From assembly GCA_947579665.1 (NCBI GenBank), contig OX388350.1:28243393-28307392 (forward strand): a stretch of 64,000 nt of DNA, given 5' to 3'. This DNA comes from Sympetrum striolatum (Eukaryota; Arthropoda; Insecta; Odonata; Libellulidae). The translations under genes were made by a program, and so were the position numbers. The notes below the pieces were generated by a model. That model made no database searches, was not told the origin of the DNA, and saw only the letters and a program-made list of their open reading frames with translations. Shown here in pieces: positions 27,001 to 38,000 of the stretch (position 1 is the stretch's first letter; each line of letters opens with the position of its first letter).

Positions 27001-27929
27001 CCCACTCAAAAGATATCTTGCTCTTATATTCGGTAGTTAACAAGTATGTGCCTATTTAGTTTTGATAAGCTAATTTCAGATTTCTTTTTTCCTCTTTCGA
27101 GAACATTAAAGGAGAAGTTAGAATGGCATTAATGTGTAAATCAATATTTGAAAAGGGCGATGACGATATTTGAACAACACGTTGCTCAATTGTGTATTTC
27201 CTATTAGTATTTTACGTATTTTACTTACATTAACTTCAATCAACGATATAAATAAACGGCTATTTTTTACCGCAAGGAGATAAATTCTCTCTTCTGTTAT
27301 TCACACCGTAAATTATTCTTATTTTAACATATTCAGACAAAAATATAGACATCAGTGATAGCAACGATGGGGAAAGATCGATTCTAGGAGTTTGGACTCA
27401 TTTTTAGTGAGAACTAATTTTCACCGCATAATTACTATTAATCTTTGTTCGTTTATGCTTTGGTAGGGAAATAATAGTTTATCGCCCTGTTTCCTGTAAA
27501 TTATTTGAAACACAATGAATACGTTTCTATTGTATGATCTCTCCTGCTCCATTTTCGGGCTTCATTTAACGTTACTGAATCGGCGAAAATTGTTGTAATC
27601 ACGCTAACTCATCTGATTCCAGCTGATTTTATCACTACTGAAGGTAAAAAGCGGTCAAGAGACTCTAAAATACATGGCAATATAACTTTGATTACCCCGA
27701 GTGCCCACGTATTGTAATACCCCATTTCGTTCGCAAAATATACAGGTTCAAAAGCAGCGATAGTTACTGTTGTTGGACTCATTAAAACATTATAGTATAC
27801 GGTCCCAAAAACCTTCTGAGTCTTATGAACGTGTCTGCATAGTAATTTTACGACCATATCGTGAGGAAAACTAATTCTGCTATAACCTCGATGATAAAAA
27901 AATCACAGATAAAATAAATACAAAATGCA
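24004..27929. other. Gene-less stretch with GC-richer patches
   Basis: Patches at about 24480-24790 and 25980-26290 are CpG-richer. No splice-consistent exon found. The 92-codon frame at 25592-25870 (+) has no recognisable domain. Confidence 0.55.
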
Positions 27930-28083
27930 AAAATTCCACTTGAGAAAATTTATTAGGACGACTGGTTCAAACAGAGTTAGTTCACCAGCAGGTGATTGTG
28001 TTGATGAACTACCTCACCACCTGATGATGAACTAACTCAGTTCAAAACCGGTCGTCCTAATAAATGTTCTCAAGTGGAATTTT
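27930..28083. repeat. 154-bp near-perfect palindrome (foldback element)
   Basis: AAAATTCCACTTGAG at the left and CTCAAGTGGAATTTT at the right begin arms of about 67 bases that pair almost throughout: TTTATTAGGACGAC with GTCGTCCTAATAAA, and GAGTTAGTTCA with TGAACTAACTC. The loop is roughly 18 bases. The right arm contains CTGATGA, a small hairpin and AAACCGGTCGTC. No ORF. Confidence 0.88.
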
Positions 28084-29431
28084 ACATAGGAATTTATTTT
28101 ACATGTGATTGAGTTCCACCTAGTGAAGGCTTCCTCTATAGAAAAAAATCTCGTTGATAAATCATTTGCATTAATTTGCAGTCTTTACTTTGTCATATTT
28201 TACGTCAATTAGTTATTACTACTTTGACGTCTGATCATTAATCCCTCCACAAAGCACGAAGCTTTATGGTGGGAATTTGTATCACGTATGTATATAAATA
28301 TATGGAGATATCCGTGCATGAGGATTTGGAGACGACGATCCACGTAAGTATAAGATATCTTTGAACGTACCCTACGGCATTTATTCGGATTCGAATCTGA
28401 GAAATCCTGTCCTTTTCCGAGAATCCCGTATAAAACTACATCCGTTTCGATTCGATTGTTTCGATTTCACAATCGATCGTCGAGCAATATTTAAGCGTGC
28501 CCAATCTCAGGAAGCATGTCTTTTGTTTTACTGTTTGTTAAGTTTTACACGATAAAGCATCGAAGACGTATTTTATCGCCTCTTTTTACGAAAAGGGGTT
28601 AAAGTTTTGATGTCTCCTGGTTTGAAATCTTATCGGTGACCAACGGACCAACTTCTTCTAATCTCGAGGCCTATTATTAACGTCGGTGCTTTCCAGACTT
28701 TTTTGGTCTCGACCCAAAATCCCTATCCCCATTCACTTTGTTCCCTAAATAGTGCTGTTAACTAAGGACTAACGACCCCATCCGACTTCTTGGAAAATAT
28801 AATTAGGAAATGAATCAACCTGATTGATCGTTCTTTCGATACTCGCATTATTCACTTCGTTAGGATGCATAATTTGAATCTGAGTAATGTAGCGATCATT
28901 GAAACTAGACTCAAATACGATATACCTTAGATAGGGTTTTAGTCCCGGGTTATCAACGAAAATTCTAATTTTATCGCAGTTTTATTGCTTACTAGCAATG
29001 AATTATTTTACGTCATTGATGCATTGATAGAAAATCGTGTCAAGAGAAATTTCAGTTCTTTTGTATTTCTATAGTCTAATAGGAAAATCTGTAAAAATTA
29101 AGTTTAAACTCCAACCTTTTTAAAATAAAACAAAAAGAGATTGGCGTCGCTTTGTGAAATATCATCGCAACTAAAACATAAAAGATAAGAAAGAAACATG
29201 AAGATTGAAATCATTCACTGAAACCGGTTCTAAATAAATATTGTGGAAAAGGTGCCTTTTCTTCTCTTTTAAATTAATTTCATATTATCCAGCAGAAATG
29301 GCACAATGCAGTATGAGGTTCTAAAACGAATCAAATATTTTTTATAAATTCTTTCACAAAAACTTCATCCAGGTTTGAAGTCCTAAAAATTGCCATTGAT
29401 TCAAGTAATATACAGGAAAAGAGTCCATACC
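28084..29431. other. Gene-less stretch
   Basis: Mostly AT-rich, with a mild GC-richer patch at 28330-28560. No gene or repeat relation seen. Confidence 0.6.
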
Positions 29432-29815
29432 TTACCCTCCTACTTTTCCTGTAAATAAACAAATGATACGGTCTTCTTTAATTATGATATTAAGTAATCC
29501 ACCCTCAGAAATGTCTTTCTTATCCAGTTTCTCTCCTGTTCCTAGACTCTCTTCTACAGAATCTTTGAGAATAATGTATTACTTCGATGCAATACCGAGA
29601 CAAATCTTGGTTTTTCTTCTTCTCCTATTCCTGTACTGTTCACGCTCGATTTTGATATCATCTTCCCACACAACTATATTATTCTTTTCCAGGACGACAT
29701 CTCGAAATATCGCGAGCCTTATCACTTCCCCTTGGACTATAGATAACTTCACGTCCTGGGCTGTTTCCAAACACTCCAGTCTCGGTATTTTTCTGTCGAG
29801 TTGCTCTTTTTTCTT
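29432..29815 (-). pseudogene. Coding-like frame with one internal stop, unidentified
   Basis: On the minus strand one frame runs 128 codons from after a TAA (29816-29818) to TAA at 29432-29434, with a single internal TAA at 29579-29581. The two parts are 78 and 48 codons. The peptide is rich in Lys, Arg, Glu and Ile, with pieces such as IVVWEDDIKIEREQYRNRRR and GTGEKLDKKDISEGG. I recognise no domain. It could be a decayed transposon ORF linked to the hairpin/R1 repeat just right of it, or a chance frame. Confidence 0.3.
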
Positions 29816-29967
29816 TTAGCAAGAAGTGTCTTCTCCGGCTGCCTAAGTCTGTTCCGATTACTCACTTTCTTTTTACTGAAACTTTTCAGGTGTTGAAAGC
29901 TTCGGGGATGCTATTAATATGGCCTCAAGTTTTTGGCAGAAAATAATGAATTCGATAATAGTTAAAG

Positions 29968-30084
29968 AATCATAAAGAAAGTAAAACTCACTTCGTGGAG
30001 TCCACAAAAAGGACAGGATTTCTCAAATTCTAAATAAACGTATTTTTGTGGATTCTACTGAGTAAGTTTTACTTTCTTTATGAT
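29968..30084. repeat. Hairpin with about 42-base arms
   Basis: AATCATAAAGAAAGTAAAAC (29968 on, through GGAGTCCACAAAAA) pairs with TTTTTGTGGATTCTACTGAG through TTTTACTTTCTTTATGATT at 30043-30084. The loop is about 32 bases. The right arm begins the duplicated segment also found at 31.2 kb. Confidence 0.8.
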
Positions 30085-30297
30085 TATGAATGAGTTCTAC
30101 CGAGTAACACCTCGATCCGTCATGTTCTGTAATGGTTAGTTGAAACGTTTTTTTAAGTGGCATAATTGTCCACTTATCTCAGGTCTCATACCTAACGGGT
30201 ATGCAATACTCAGCTTTCATTAGCAGTAGCCAGTATTCCACTCACAGAATTTAGAATCCTCATTCTTTTCTTCAGATAGATATACCTCTCGTGCTGT
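30043..30297 (+). repeat. Dispersed/duplicated segment R1, copy 1
   Basis: Shared blocks with 31219-31451 include TTTTACTTTCTTTATGATTA, GAGTAACACCTC.ATCCGTCA, CTAACGGGTATGCAAT, AGCAGTAGCC and CCTCTCGTGCT. Same orientation; the spacing differs by small indels. No coding signal. Confidence 0.82.
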
Positions 30298-30806
30298 AAA
30301 GCAGTAAAATTTAGAGCTTCTATAAATACGTGGATTTGAGTAGTATCTGTTTACTTGGTTGCTAAAATAGTATTGCGTTTATTTACATAGTTACCTTAGG
30401 AATCATATATAGTTTAACGTTTAAACGTGTATTTTATCAACGAAATAATTTCTTTCGGAAAGTATGTACAATTTAAATCTTCTACTCTATAGAATATTAA
30501 ATAATTTTCAAATATATATACCTGTAATTCGATTTCACTTACACTTTCCTTGCCATGAAATTTCGATTCTCGTTGTCCATGCATTTCTTATGGGCCTATC
30601 ATTTCCATATATATCCATCGGAGTTTATATCAACAATCACTTAAGTTGTCTGGGGGACTGGTTATTTATATCCTCAAAATTATAAATATATTTCGTGTTT
30701 TTATTTGAATTCTCGCCATTTCGAATCTAAAACAATAAGAAAGAGTACTTCTTCGATTCGGACATCATAATTGCTTTTCTTAAAGCCTTATTTATTAAAA
30801 TTGATC

Positions 30807-30883
30807 AGCTCCCTGATAGCCATGTGGGCTACACGTTCGGCTCGTTCGGAGGTGGTCCCGGATTCGATCCCCGGCAGGGAGCT
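30807..30883 (+). repeat. tRNA-like SINE head (SINE-1, copy 1)
   Basis: AGCTCCCTG (30807-30815) and CAGGGAGCT (30875-30883) form a perfect 9-bp acceptor-like stem. Box A-like TAGCCATGTGGG (30817-30828) and box B-like GGATTCGATCC (30860-30870) lie between. No convincing anticodon stem can be drawn and the D loop is too short. With two relatives in the window, it is a tRNA-derived repeat and not a functional tRNA gene. Confidence 0.65.
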
Positions 30884-31218
30884 ACATCTTTTTCAATAAC
30901 AGATGGTGACCATACTGTTTTTTCCGCATTCCTATTTTCGGAATAACTCTTTATAATCATCAAAATTCATTATCTGACCCAGTAAGCGATGGAGCAAGGC
31001 TAAGATGTATATTTTATTCATCGTTAGTCATACATTCACTTTAATCACTAAAATATTCAAACCCTGATAACATTGATGAGTATTGCACTATTACGAATAT
31101 GTGAAATGGTTTCATCTGTTATTTGGTGGATGTTCATCAGATTGGAATCCGGCGACGAAAAGTTCGCTGTGAGAATAGTAACTAACAATCAACATTGAAA
31201 ATCATATGGAAGAATATT

Positions 31219-31451
31219 CTTTTTGTGGACTCTAAGTGAGTTTTACTTTCTTTATGATTATGAAGGAGTAACACCTCAATCCGTCATGTTCGATGAAGGT
31301 TAGTTGAAGCGTTTTTTAATTGGGATAATTTAATTAATAACTAACGGGTATGCAATGCTCGGCTTGTAATAGCAGTAGCCGCTATTCCAATCACTCATAA
31401 TTTAGAATCTTAGTCACTCCTTTGTTTAGATAGATTTCCCTCTCGTGCTAT
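31219..31451 (+). repeat. Dispersed/duplicated segment R1, copy 2
   Basis: Direct-orientation counterpart of 30043-30297, starting at TTTTTGTGGACTCTAAGTGA. The left hairpin arm and loop of copy 1 are absent, so homology begins inside that hairpin. Confidence 0.8.
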
Positions 31452-34099
31452 GTTGCATATTCTTCAAATCCTTAATAGCATTCCGCTTTCCTCTATATAA
31501 TTCTTTGATCTTGACCATGATTTTTATAACATCATTCGTAATTTGGTATGTGCTCTCCCCCCTGCCTCTGAATGTAAATCCTGGGGCATGAGGAATTTAT
31601 ATGTATGCTCTCAGTAGAGTTACTAAATGGGCAGTTTATTAGCGTGCTCTCGCGAATTGTAGCTGCTATCGAAAGAAATTAAAAGCAGGGCAAAACCTTA
31701 TTACCCGAGGACTTTCCTTTAACATTTTTAGATTTTTTCAGCCACTTATTTTTCCATCTCCCCTGACGAGTATTTCTTTCACATATTCCCCCACATCCAA
31801 CTCCTTTATAAGTTATCGTATTACATTTTAGCGATTTAGAAACTATAATATGGCGGTCAGATATGTCAATTAATTCTTGAATACGTCGTTAGATGTATGT
31901 GCCTCGAAAAGTAGCTTAAAAGTTGCTGAACCAAAATACCTCTAAACAGTAGTTTTTATTATTTATATGAAAAAACATGAATATATCAGATGACTGCAAA
32001 ATATTCCAAATCGATGTTTTTACACTAAAGAATATTTTACTGAAATTTTTCATCGTGTTTTCTTCTTTTCATTCCATCGTGTATTCCACCTTTGAGAGGA
32101 TTCCTTGATTAATAAATAATTTATTAAATTTTCTACATTAAGATGCCTTAAAATACATCATTTTCTTCCTTCTGGAGAATAATTATTTGTTCTTTTTCTT
32201 TTTTTGTTTTTGTATGATATTATTGGTTTGTCTTCTTTTCTTTTACATTTAATTTAATCTGATTTCATCACTTAACATAGTTTTTCCATCTGTAAGTTTC
32301 GTAGGTTTTTCACACCTCCATTCTTTAGGGTATTTTCCTGCAGTGGAAATTTATTCCTAAGCTCTTAACTTAGGTTTCTAAATCCACAAAGTAGTCTTAT
32401 TCTGTGCACTTTTTTCAAGCTATCTCTTTTTTTATTTGTATGACGAATGGTTGGATGCAAGAAGAGACTTTATAGTCTCAATCTAGCCCTCAATAAAGTT
32501 CTTTAATTATAATAATAATTTTGAATTGGAATCATTTCGGTTCATGAAATGAAATAAAATGAAGACTTATTCAAGTCTTATTAAAGTCTTCATCTTATTT
32601 CCCTATGGCGTTCCACCAAGTAAAGCTCTATAACATTAATTACATTTCGTTTCATTTTTGTTTTAAGTTAAAGTGCTGCGTCTTCACATAAATATAAACA
32701 TATACGTGCCGTTCATTGACTTAATTCGATGAAACACGGAGAAAGTTCCTATTAGTTTATTAAGATGTTAATTTATTCCCATATTGTGGTTTGCGATTCC
32801 CGGTCGGCAAAGGTGTTTCAGTTGCACAAGTAGAATGCCGCCGAGAAGGTGTTCGGGGAACTGCTATGCAGTCCGCATTGCGTGTTCTCTGAAGCAGCGA
32901 ATGTTGCAAGATTGATTGGAGGACTGGCTCTCCTGAATTATTCACCTCGTAATTTCTCGCATTTTGCTCCGTTTCCTTAGTGACTGAGTCACTCGTCGCA
33001 AACAATTTTTTCGATTTCCCTACCGATGAGGAAAAATTTCTTTCGAAGCGTTCTAGTTTACATCGTTCTTGCCGTTTCCTCACGCCTATCTAAGTTTACA
33101 TCAAAATGAATCGGTCATCCTACGGAAAAAATACCTTTCCTATTACATTTGGCTCAAATAAGTATATCAACTCATTAATAAATATTTTTTGATTCTACTT
33201 AGAAGTTGGTCACTGAAGACTTGTTCCAGAAATCTATTTAGTTATCTTTTCCGTGTTTTAGTAGATTGAGGTTTTGTTTACATTGCTTACGATATGGAAA
33301 TGAACGATTTGCGATTGAAAAATTTACATATCGACCTTTTTCGTTTAATAGGGATTAGTCTGTGATAGTATAGAGAGAAAAAATTCTTGCGGCTTATATT
33401 TTGCTTGAGAATAAAAGTGATGTAAACACCGCTACATTACCACCAGCGCAACTCTGGCTAGTTTAATCTCAAGTGTTCAATTTTATTATAAATTGTTTAA
33501 ATTGTTTCGGTTGAGTACATACGATCATAAAAGAGTTTCCAAACTGTAGCAAGAGTTTCTCGTGAACAAGTTTTCGCCGAGAATATTCTTGTGACACGAA
33601 TTTTGCAAAAATTAAATAATATACAAATTATGCAAACATAAAATTGTAGGCGCAAAGTTACTCTTTATAACATACATAATTTTAAGTAAAGAAAAGTTTG
33701 GTATTTATTAAACTAGTTTTGAGATTCTGATTTATGGCTTATATATAGCTTACATATCAAACGAAGATTAGCAAAAGAAAGATTTATAAATTTTAAGAGA
33801 ATTTCCATATCTTTGGTACTTATAAAAGTTTTGGTATTTTACTATTTTGCAGTTCATTTTGCGTGGTATACAGTATATTCATGGAAGATCTTCACGAAAT
33901 TTCATAACTGTCTGACTTCCCTACCGTATAAGATTAAATTAGCTGCGCTCTTTTCTGATGGACCATACCCATACATTTCCTACGTTTTTCTTATTCCTTC
34001 GTACGTCTATTTTCTACAATATTGAATGCATTCAACTTTTTCCAACAACATTAAAATTATACAAGTGATAGAAATGAGTTTATACTTAGCACAGGAAAG
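31452..34099. other. Gene-less stretch (apart from the LINE end at 32.3-32.5 kb)
   Basis: No gene seen. A 107-codon minus-strand frame at 32760-33083 is polar and unrecognised; I treat it as chance. Confidence 0.55.
32283..32519 (+). mobile_element. LINE 3'-end family, copy 4
   Basis: Begins within GTAAGTTTCGTAGGTTTTTC. It includes CCTGCAGTGGAAATTTATTC and the terminal hairpin GAGACTTTATAGTCTC, then CAATAAAG and a TAATAATAATT tail. Sequence between blocks is diverged from the other copies. Confidence 0.72.
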
Positions 34100-34213
34100 C
34101 GTGCTGCTTGACCCAAGGTTGTAAAATAAGTGAAAAATAGTGACTTGGCTGGGACTCGAACCCATGTCTCCCATTTCCCTGGCAGGTGTTCTGACCACTG
34201 GACTACCGACCTT
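34100..34213 (-). repeat. tRNA-derived SINE (SINE-2, copy 1)
   Basis: On the minus strand, TAGTCCAGTGGT (box A) and GGTTCGAGTCC (box B) are both consensus and correctly spaced. The body continues CAGCCAAGTCACTATTTTTC. Family resemblance to Gly/Glu-type tRNAs is loose. Its partner, on the opposite strand, is about 0.8 kb away. Confidence 0.65.
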
Positions 34214-34411
34214 ACTTTGAAGATGATTAAGTGAAGTATACGAATATCGTATAATTAATAATTTTCTGTAATCCTTACTGATTCAATGATGTATGTAAAT
34301 ATTTTATATGATTGCAAAAGTGGAGCCAAACTTGTAAGCTCATCTAAGTCTAGGCTGTTTAACATCAAATAGAATTATTTTCTCTCTCATTGATAAAAAT
34401 TGTTTTATATA

Positions 34412-34857
34412 TAATAATAATAATAAATCGTCTTTATTTGGGCGAGATTGAGACTTAAAAGTCTCTTCTTCCATCTAACCCATCGTCATTAATTATGAAA
34501 TTATAAGTAGGAAAAATTAGAAGAATTGTGGATGTAAAAAACCTAAGAGATTCTTAGGGAAAAAATCCACTGCAGGAAAACACCCACAAAGAAGGGGGGT
34601 GTAAAAAACCTGCGCAAACCTACCGATAGTAATAGCTAAAAGATAAGAGAAGAGAAAAACATTCAAAAATAAATAAATACACTACCAATAAGTACTTACA
34701 TGCGATACATAAATAAGAATCAGTTAATATTTAAAAAGAGAAAGCAATATACAAAGTAACATAAAAAACAAAATAGAAAAACAAGGAAAATGTACATTAT
34801 CAGGAAAAATAAAAGAATATTATTAAAAAAACAGTATCAAAATAATGCATACATTAT
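34412..34857 (-). mobile_element. LINE 3'-end family, copy 5 (young-looking)
   Basis: The minus-strand element ends at the (TAA)n tail seen on the plus strand as ATAATAATAATAATAAATCG at 34412. AATAAA and the hairpin GAGACTTAAAAGTCTC follow. About 445 bp align with the 45.4 kb copy with only scattered differences, so both are recent or recently homogenised. The 5' truncation points nearly coincide, at CATACAT. Confidence 0.82.
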
Positions 34858-34907
34858 GTACTAGCCAATATATATCCTGTTGACAGGCAACAAGCCTGAC
34901 AGAACAG

Positions 34908-34911
<4 letters not shown>

Positions 34912-34951
<40 letters not shown>

Positions 34952-34978
34952 ATATATAATAGATAGAGAGAGAGAGAG
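34912..34978. repeat. (TA)n then (GA)n microsatellite
   Basis: About 22 TA units (34912-34955 with small interruptions) run into GATAGAGAGAGAGAGAG. It joins the headless SINE-2 copy directly. Confidence 0.9.
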
Positions 34979-35062
34979 CAGAACAACTGCCCGGAAATTG
35001 GGAGACCTTGATTCGACTCCCAGCCAAGTCACTATTTTTCACTTCTTGTACAACATTTTAAT
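34979..35062 (+). repeat. tRNA-derived SINE (SINE-2, copy 2, headless)
   Basis: GGAAATTGGGAGACCTTG, ATTCGACTCCCAGCCAAG and TCACTATTTTTCACTTCTTG match copy 1 from just before box B onward. The box A half is missing, and a (TA)n/(GA)n microsatellite stands in its place. Confidence 0.62.
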
Positions 35063-38000
35063 TGGCAGTATAATAACATGTAAGGTTCATAAAATTGTTA
35101 ATTCAGATCGCCCTTATCATTTGGAGTGAATGAAATTGTTAAGAAGGACAATTTAATGTGAGGGAAAATGAGAAGGTTCATATCGCGAAATAATGGCGCG
35201 TAAGAACTTTAATGAGACGCTTGAGTTTCATTAGGTGACTGAATATTGGATAAGAGCATCGCGGTCAATTTGGATGGCCTTGCAAATGGGTCGGAGGCAC
35301 CCATCCGCCCTTAATAAATCCATCAGCGAGCCTCTCCGGCGTCCGCACGAAAATAAGTACATGTTAGTGGTTCGGTTCTCATGACCGGGATCACATTTCG
35401 CGTTAATTAGCATTCCCTCGCAATAATTCCCATGGTGACGGCTCGTTGTGTTCGGATCGTCATGGAAGCTATCGATCCGGGTGACTCCTAACCTTTCGGC
35501 GAACCCACTCGCGTGCACATTCGTCAATGGGCCTCCTCTTCCAGAATTACGAATTCCCTTTTTAATGAAAAGTCCACGTAATCATCGTTTGGGGAAGTCC
35601 CCTTTGTCCCGGCTTGAAAATGCCCACCAGGCGGTTGGTGCTTGTGATCTCTCGCTCCAGCATCCTGCTCGTCTCCCCTCGAAGCTACTGCGCAGCTCCA
35701 ACCATCCGGTTCGGATATTTTTTCGACTTTCGTTCAATTGTTCCCTATAACATGCGCGACCATTTTCAGTCGCGGCCTCTACCGCGGGCGTCGTTCCCGA
35801 CTCCTTTTGTCGGATCTCGGGAGTGTTTAACTACTCGGCAAGATTGATCAAGTTAATTAGAGTTAATCTGGGTCTCTGCTGCCCCAGTTCGGACTATAAG
35901 CGGATCTGAAAGGCTAATGACATTGCCTTTGTTGCTCCGAGAGTGCGCGTAGGCCACGCTGCATCCAAAGCGAGCTCATTCGATCTATATCAAATGTCTT
36001 TGTTACCATTTTTGTAAACATCGCGTTGGTAGAGTGACATCATCGGTTGTACAGGAACATACTTTAACGATAGTTGGAAATATAACGGGAAAAATAGAGT
36101 AATTTTCCTATAACGTAATCGCGAGTTAAGTATTTCTATTCCTATTCACTGATAATTGAATTTAAAATATTAACTATGATTTCTATTGGAGTAGCAGTAA
36201 TATTGATCATCAAGGATAAATCCAATGAATTACTCATGGTTAACAGTTGCTGGTTTCGAGGAAAAATTTATATGAAAAGAGGAAATGAATAAATTTTCAC
36301 GGCAGACTTTTACTTCGTTCTCTCGTCTTGTGCAAAGTTACCTTTCACCCCTATCACACAGATTACTAGCTTGTACAATGACTATTCACTGATCACTCAA
36401 AGAGATTTTAAGATTCTTGACCTCGAATCCTTATATACTAGGTTCATATAGCGTTACTTGGTGAAAATAATCATTATACTAGAGCGTCTAACGCTGAAAT
36501 GCTATTAATTTTTTTTATTCCCCTAGAATATCGTTATCTTGATAAATTATCCTCATAGGCCTTCTTAAGGATCTTAATAAAAAGATAGCTCTTGCTTTTA
36601 AATCTAAATCAAGCCAATTCCATGTGTTTTGCCTCTTACTTGCTCTAAAAAACAACATATGGTTGTTTGTAGATTATACTTTTTGTGTGTTCTATTTTTC
36701 TCCATGCATTATTCTTCAACAACGCTTCACTTTTTGTAGTCTAAATTTCGGAAATGTTGCCTATTACCAAAAATATCTCCATAAATGTCTCGCGAACAGG
36801 CTCATGAAAAATGCTGGATATTTATTCGTAAAACCTATTAAATAATTTCGGCGAAAATATGCGTAAAATATTTCATTCGATGAACTTTCCGACGAATTGA
36901 AACTATTTCGTAATTTTGAAATTCCGATAAATTTGTAAAATGTAAAATACGCGAAAAGATTGTTTGCTCGACTACATCAAATTAATTCGCAATTGCGAAG
37001 TATCGTGTGGGTGTAATTCAGTGTTATTTTCACCGTCCCTTAAGGATAACTAGTAGGAAAATCAGTGGGTGTGGGACTGCAATCCTCCCTCATTGACCTC
37101 TTCCTGGAATGTTTGCCGGAAATATCGGATAAATCCTTATGAGCCGTTCCCTTGGGAGTCGATAGCTCCTCCTACAATAGGTCACATTGAAATCAAACAG
37201 CTGGAGTGCTCTGAGAGACAAAGCCTTAAGGTCAGAACTTGATATTTTGGTTTTAACTTAAGATCGTTCCATCCGCTTATCTTCTACAAGACAATGAAAT
37301 TACGATCGTCTTCTATAGGTCGGCGTCGTCGTCATAGCTCTTAACTACCTTATTTTGCCCTCGGTAGATTCATCTTGGGTTATGTATTGATTGCATTACC
37401 ATCCCCATCCGGTTTCCGTTCTCAGAACCATTTTTCGTGTTTCCCATAGTGGGATTTGAGCCAGCGAACAGCATTTTACTTTATTACGTTCCTCAGTGAA
37501 ATCAGTTAATTGTAAGATTCGCTGTTACTGTGAAGTTAGTTGAGTATGCTGGAGAGCATAATGAAATTTTTGTTTTAGTGGGCACGTAACTTCATAACAG
37601 AACTCTTGTTTGGAAATTTAAAACGCCCGAAAACGCTTCTCTGAAATCAGCGGAAATTGATGAAATTCTCACTTACATCATGCTGGTGATGTAATGATTG
37701 CAATGAATGAACTGCATTGATATCTAAAAATTTTGAGATGACGTGGTTTACGTGTGATTTTAACAAATCTTGAAAGTCTTGCGTAGTTAAGTTACTGTTA
37801 CTTACAACGGAAGAAAATAAGTAAAATGAGAAATTACTCTTTTTTAATAATAGAAACCCTAAGTACGGTGTTAAACATTAACTTCATAATCATTTCAATT
37901 AAAATACTTGAAGGAAAAGTTTCAGTAACTTTTATACTCAATGTTATTTTCGAAATTAAAGACAGCCACACTGCTGCTTTGCTTAGGTCTTAACTTGATT

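Noticed and set aside
30807..30883. Functional tRNA gene
   Set aside because: No anticodon stem can be drawn and the D loop is too short. Relatives at 47.7 and 58.3 kb mark it as a SINE head.
34142..34213. Functional tRNA gene on the minus strand
   Set aside because: Boxes A and B are good, but the acceptor ends (AAGGTCGG against CAGCCAAG) do not form a proper 7-bp stem, and a SINE body follows that is shared with 34979-35062.
35231..35847. Open frames of about 100 codons on both strands at 35.2-35.8 kb
   Set aside because: Same reasoning; no recognisable protein and no convincing donor or acceptor at the borders.
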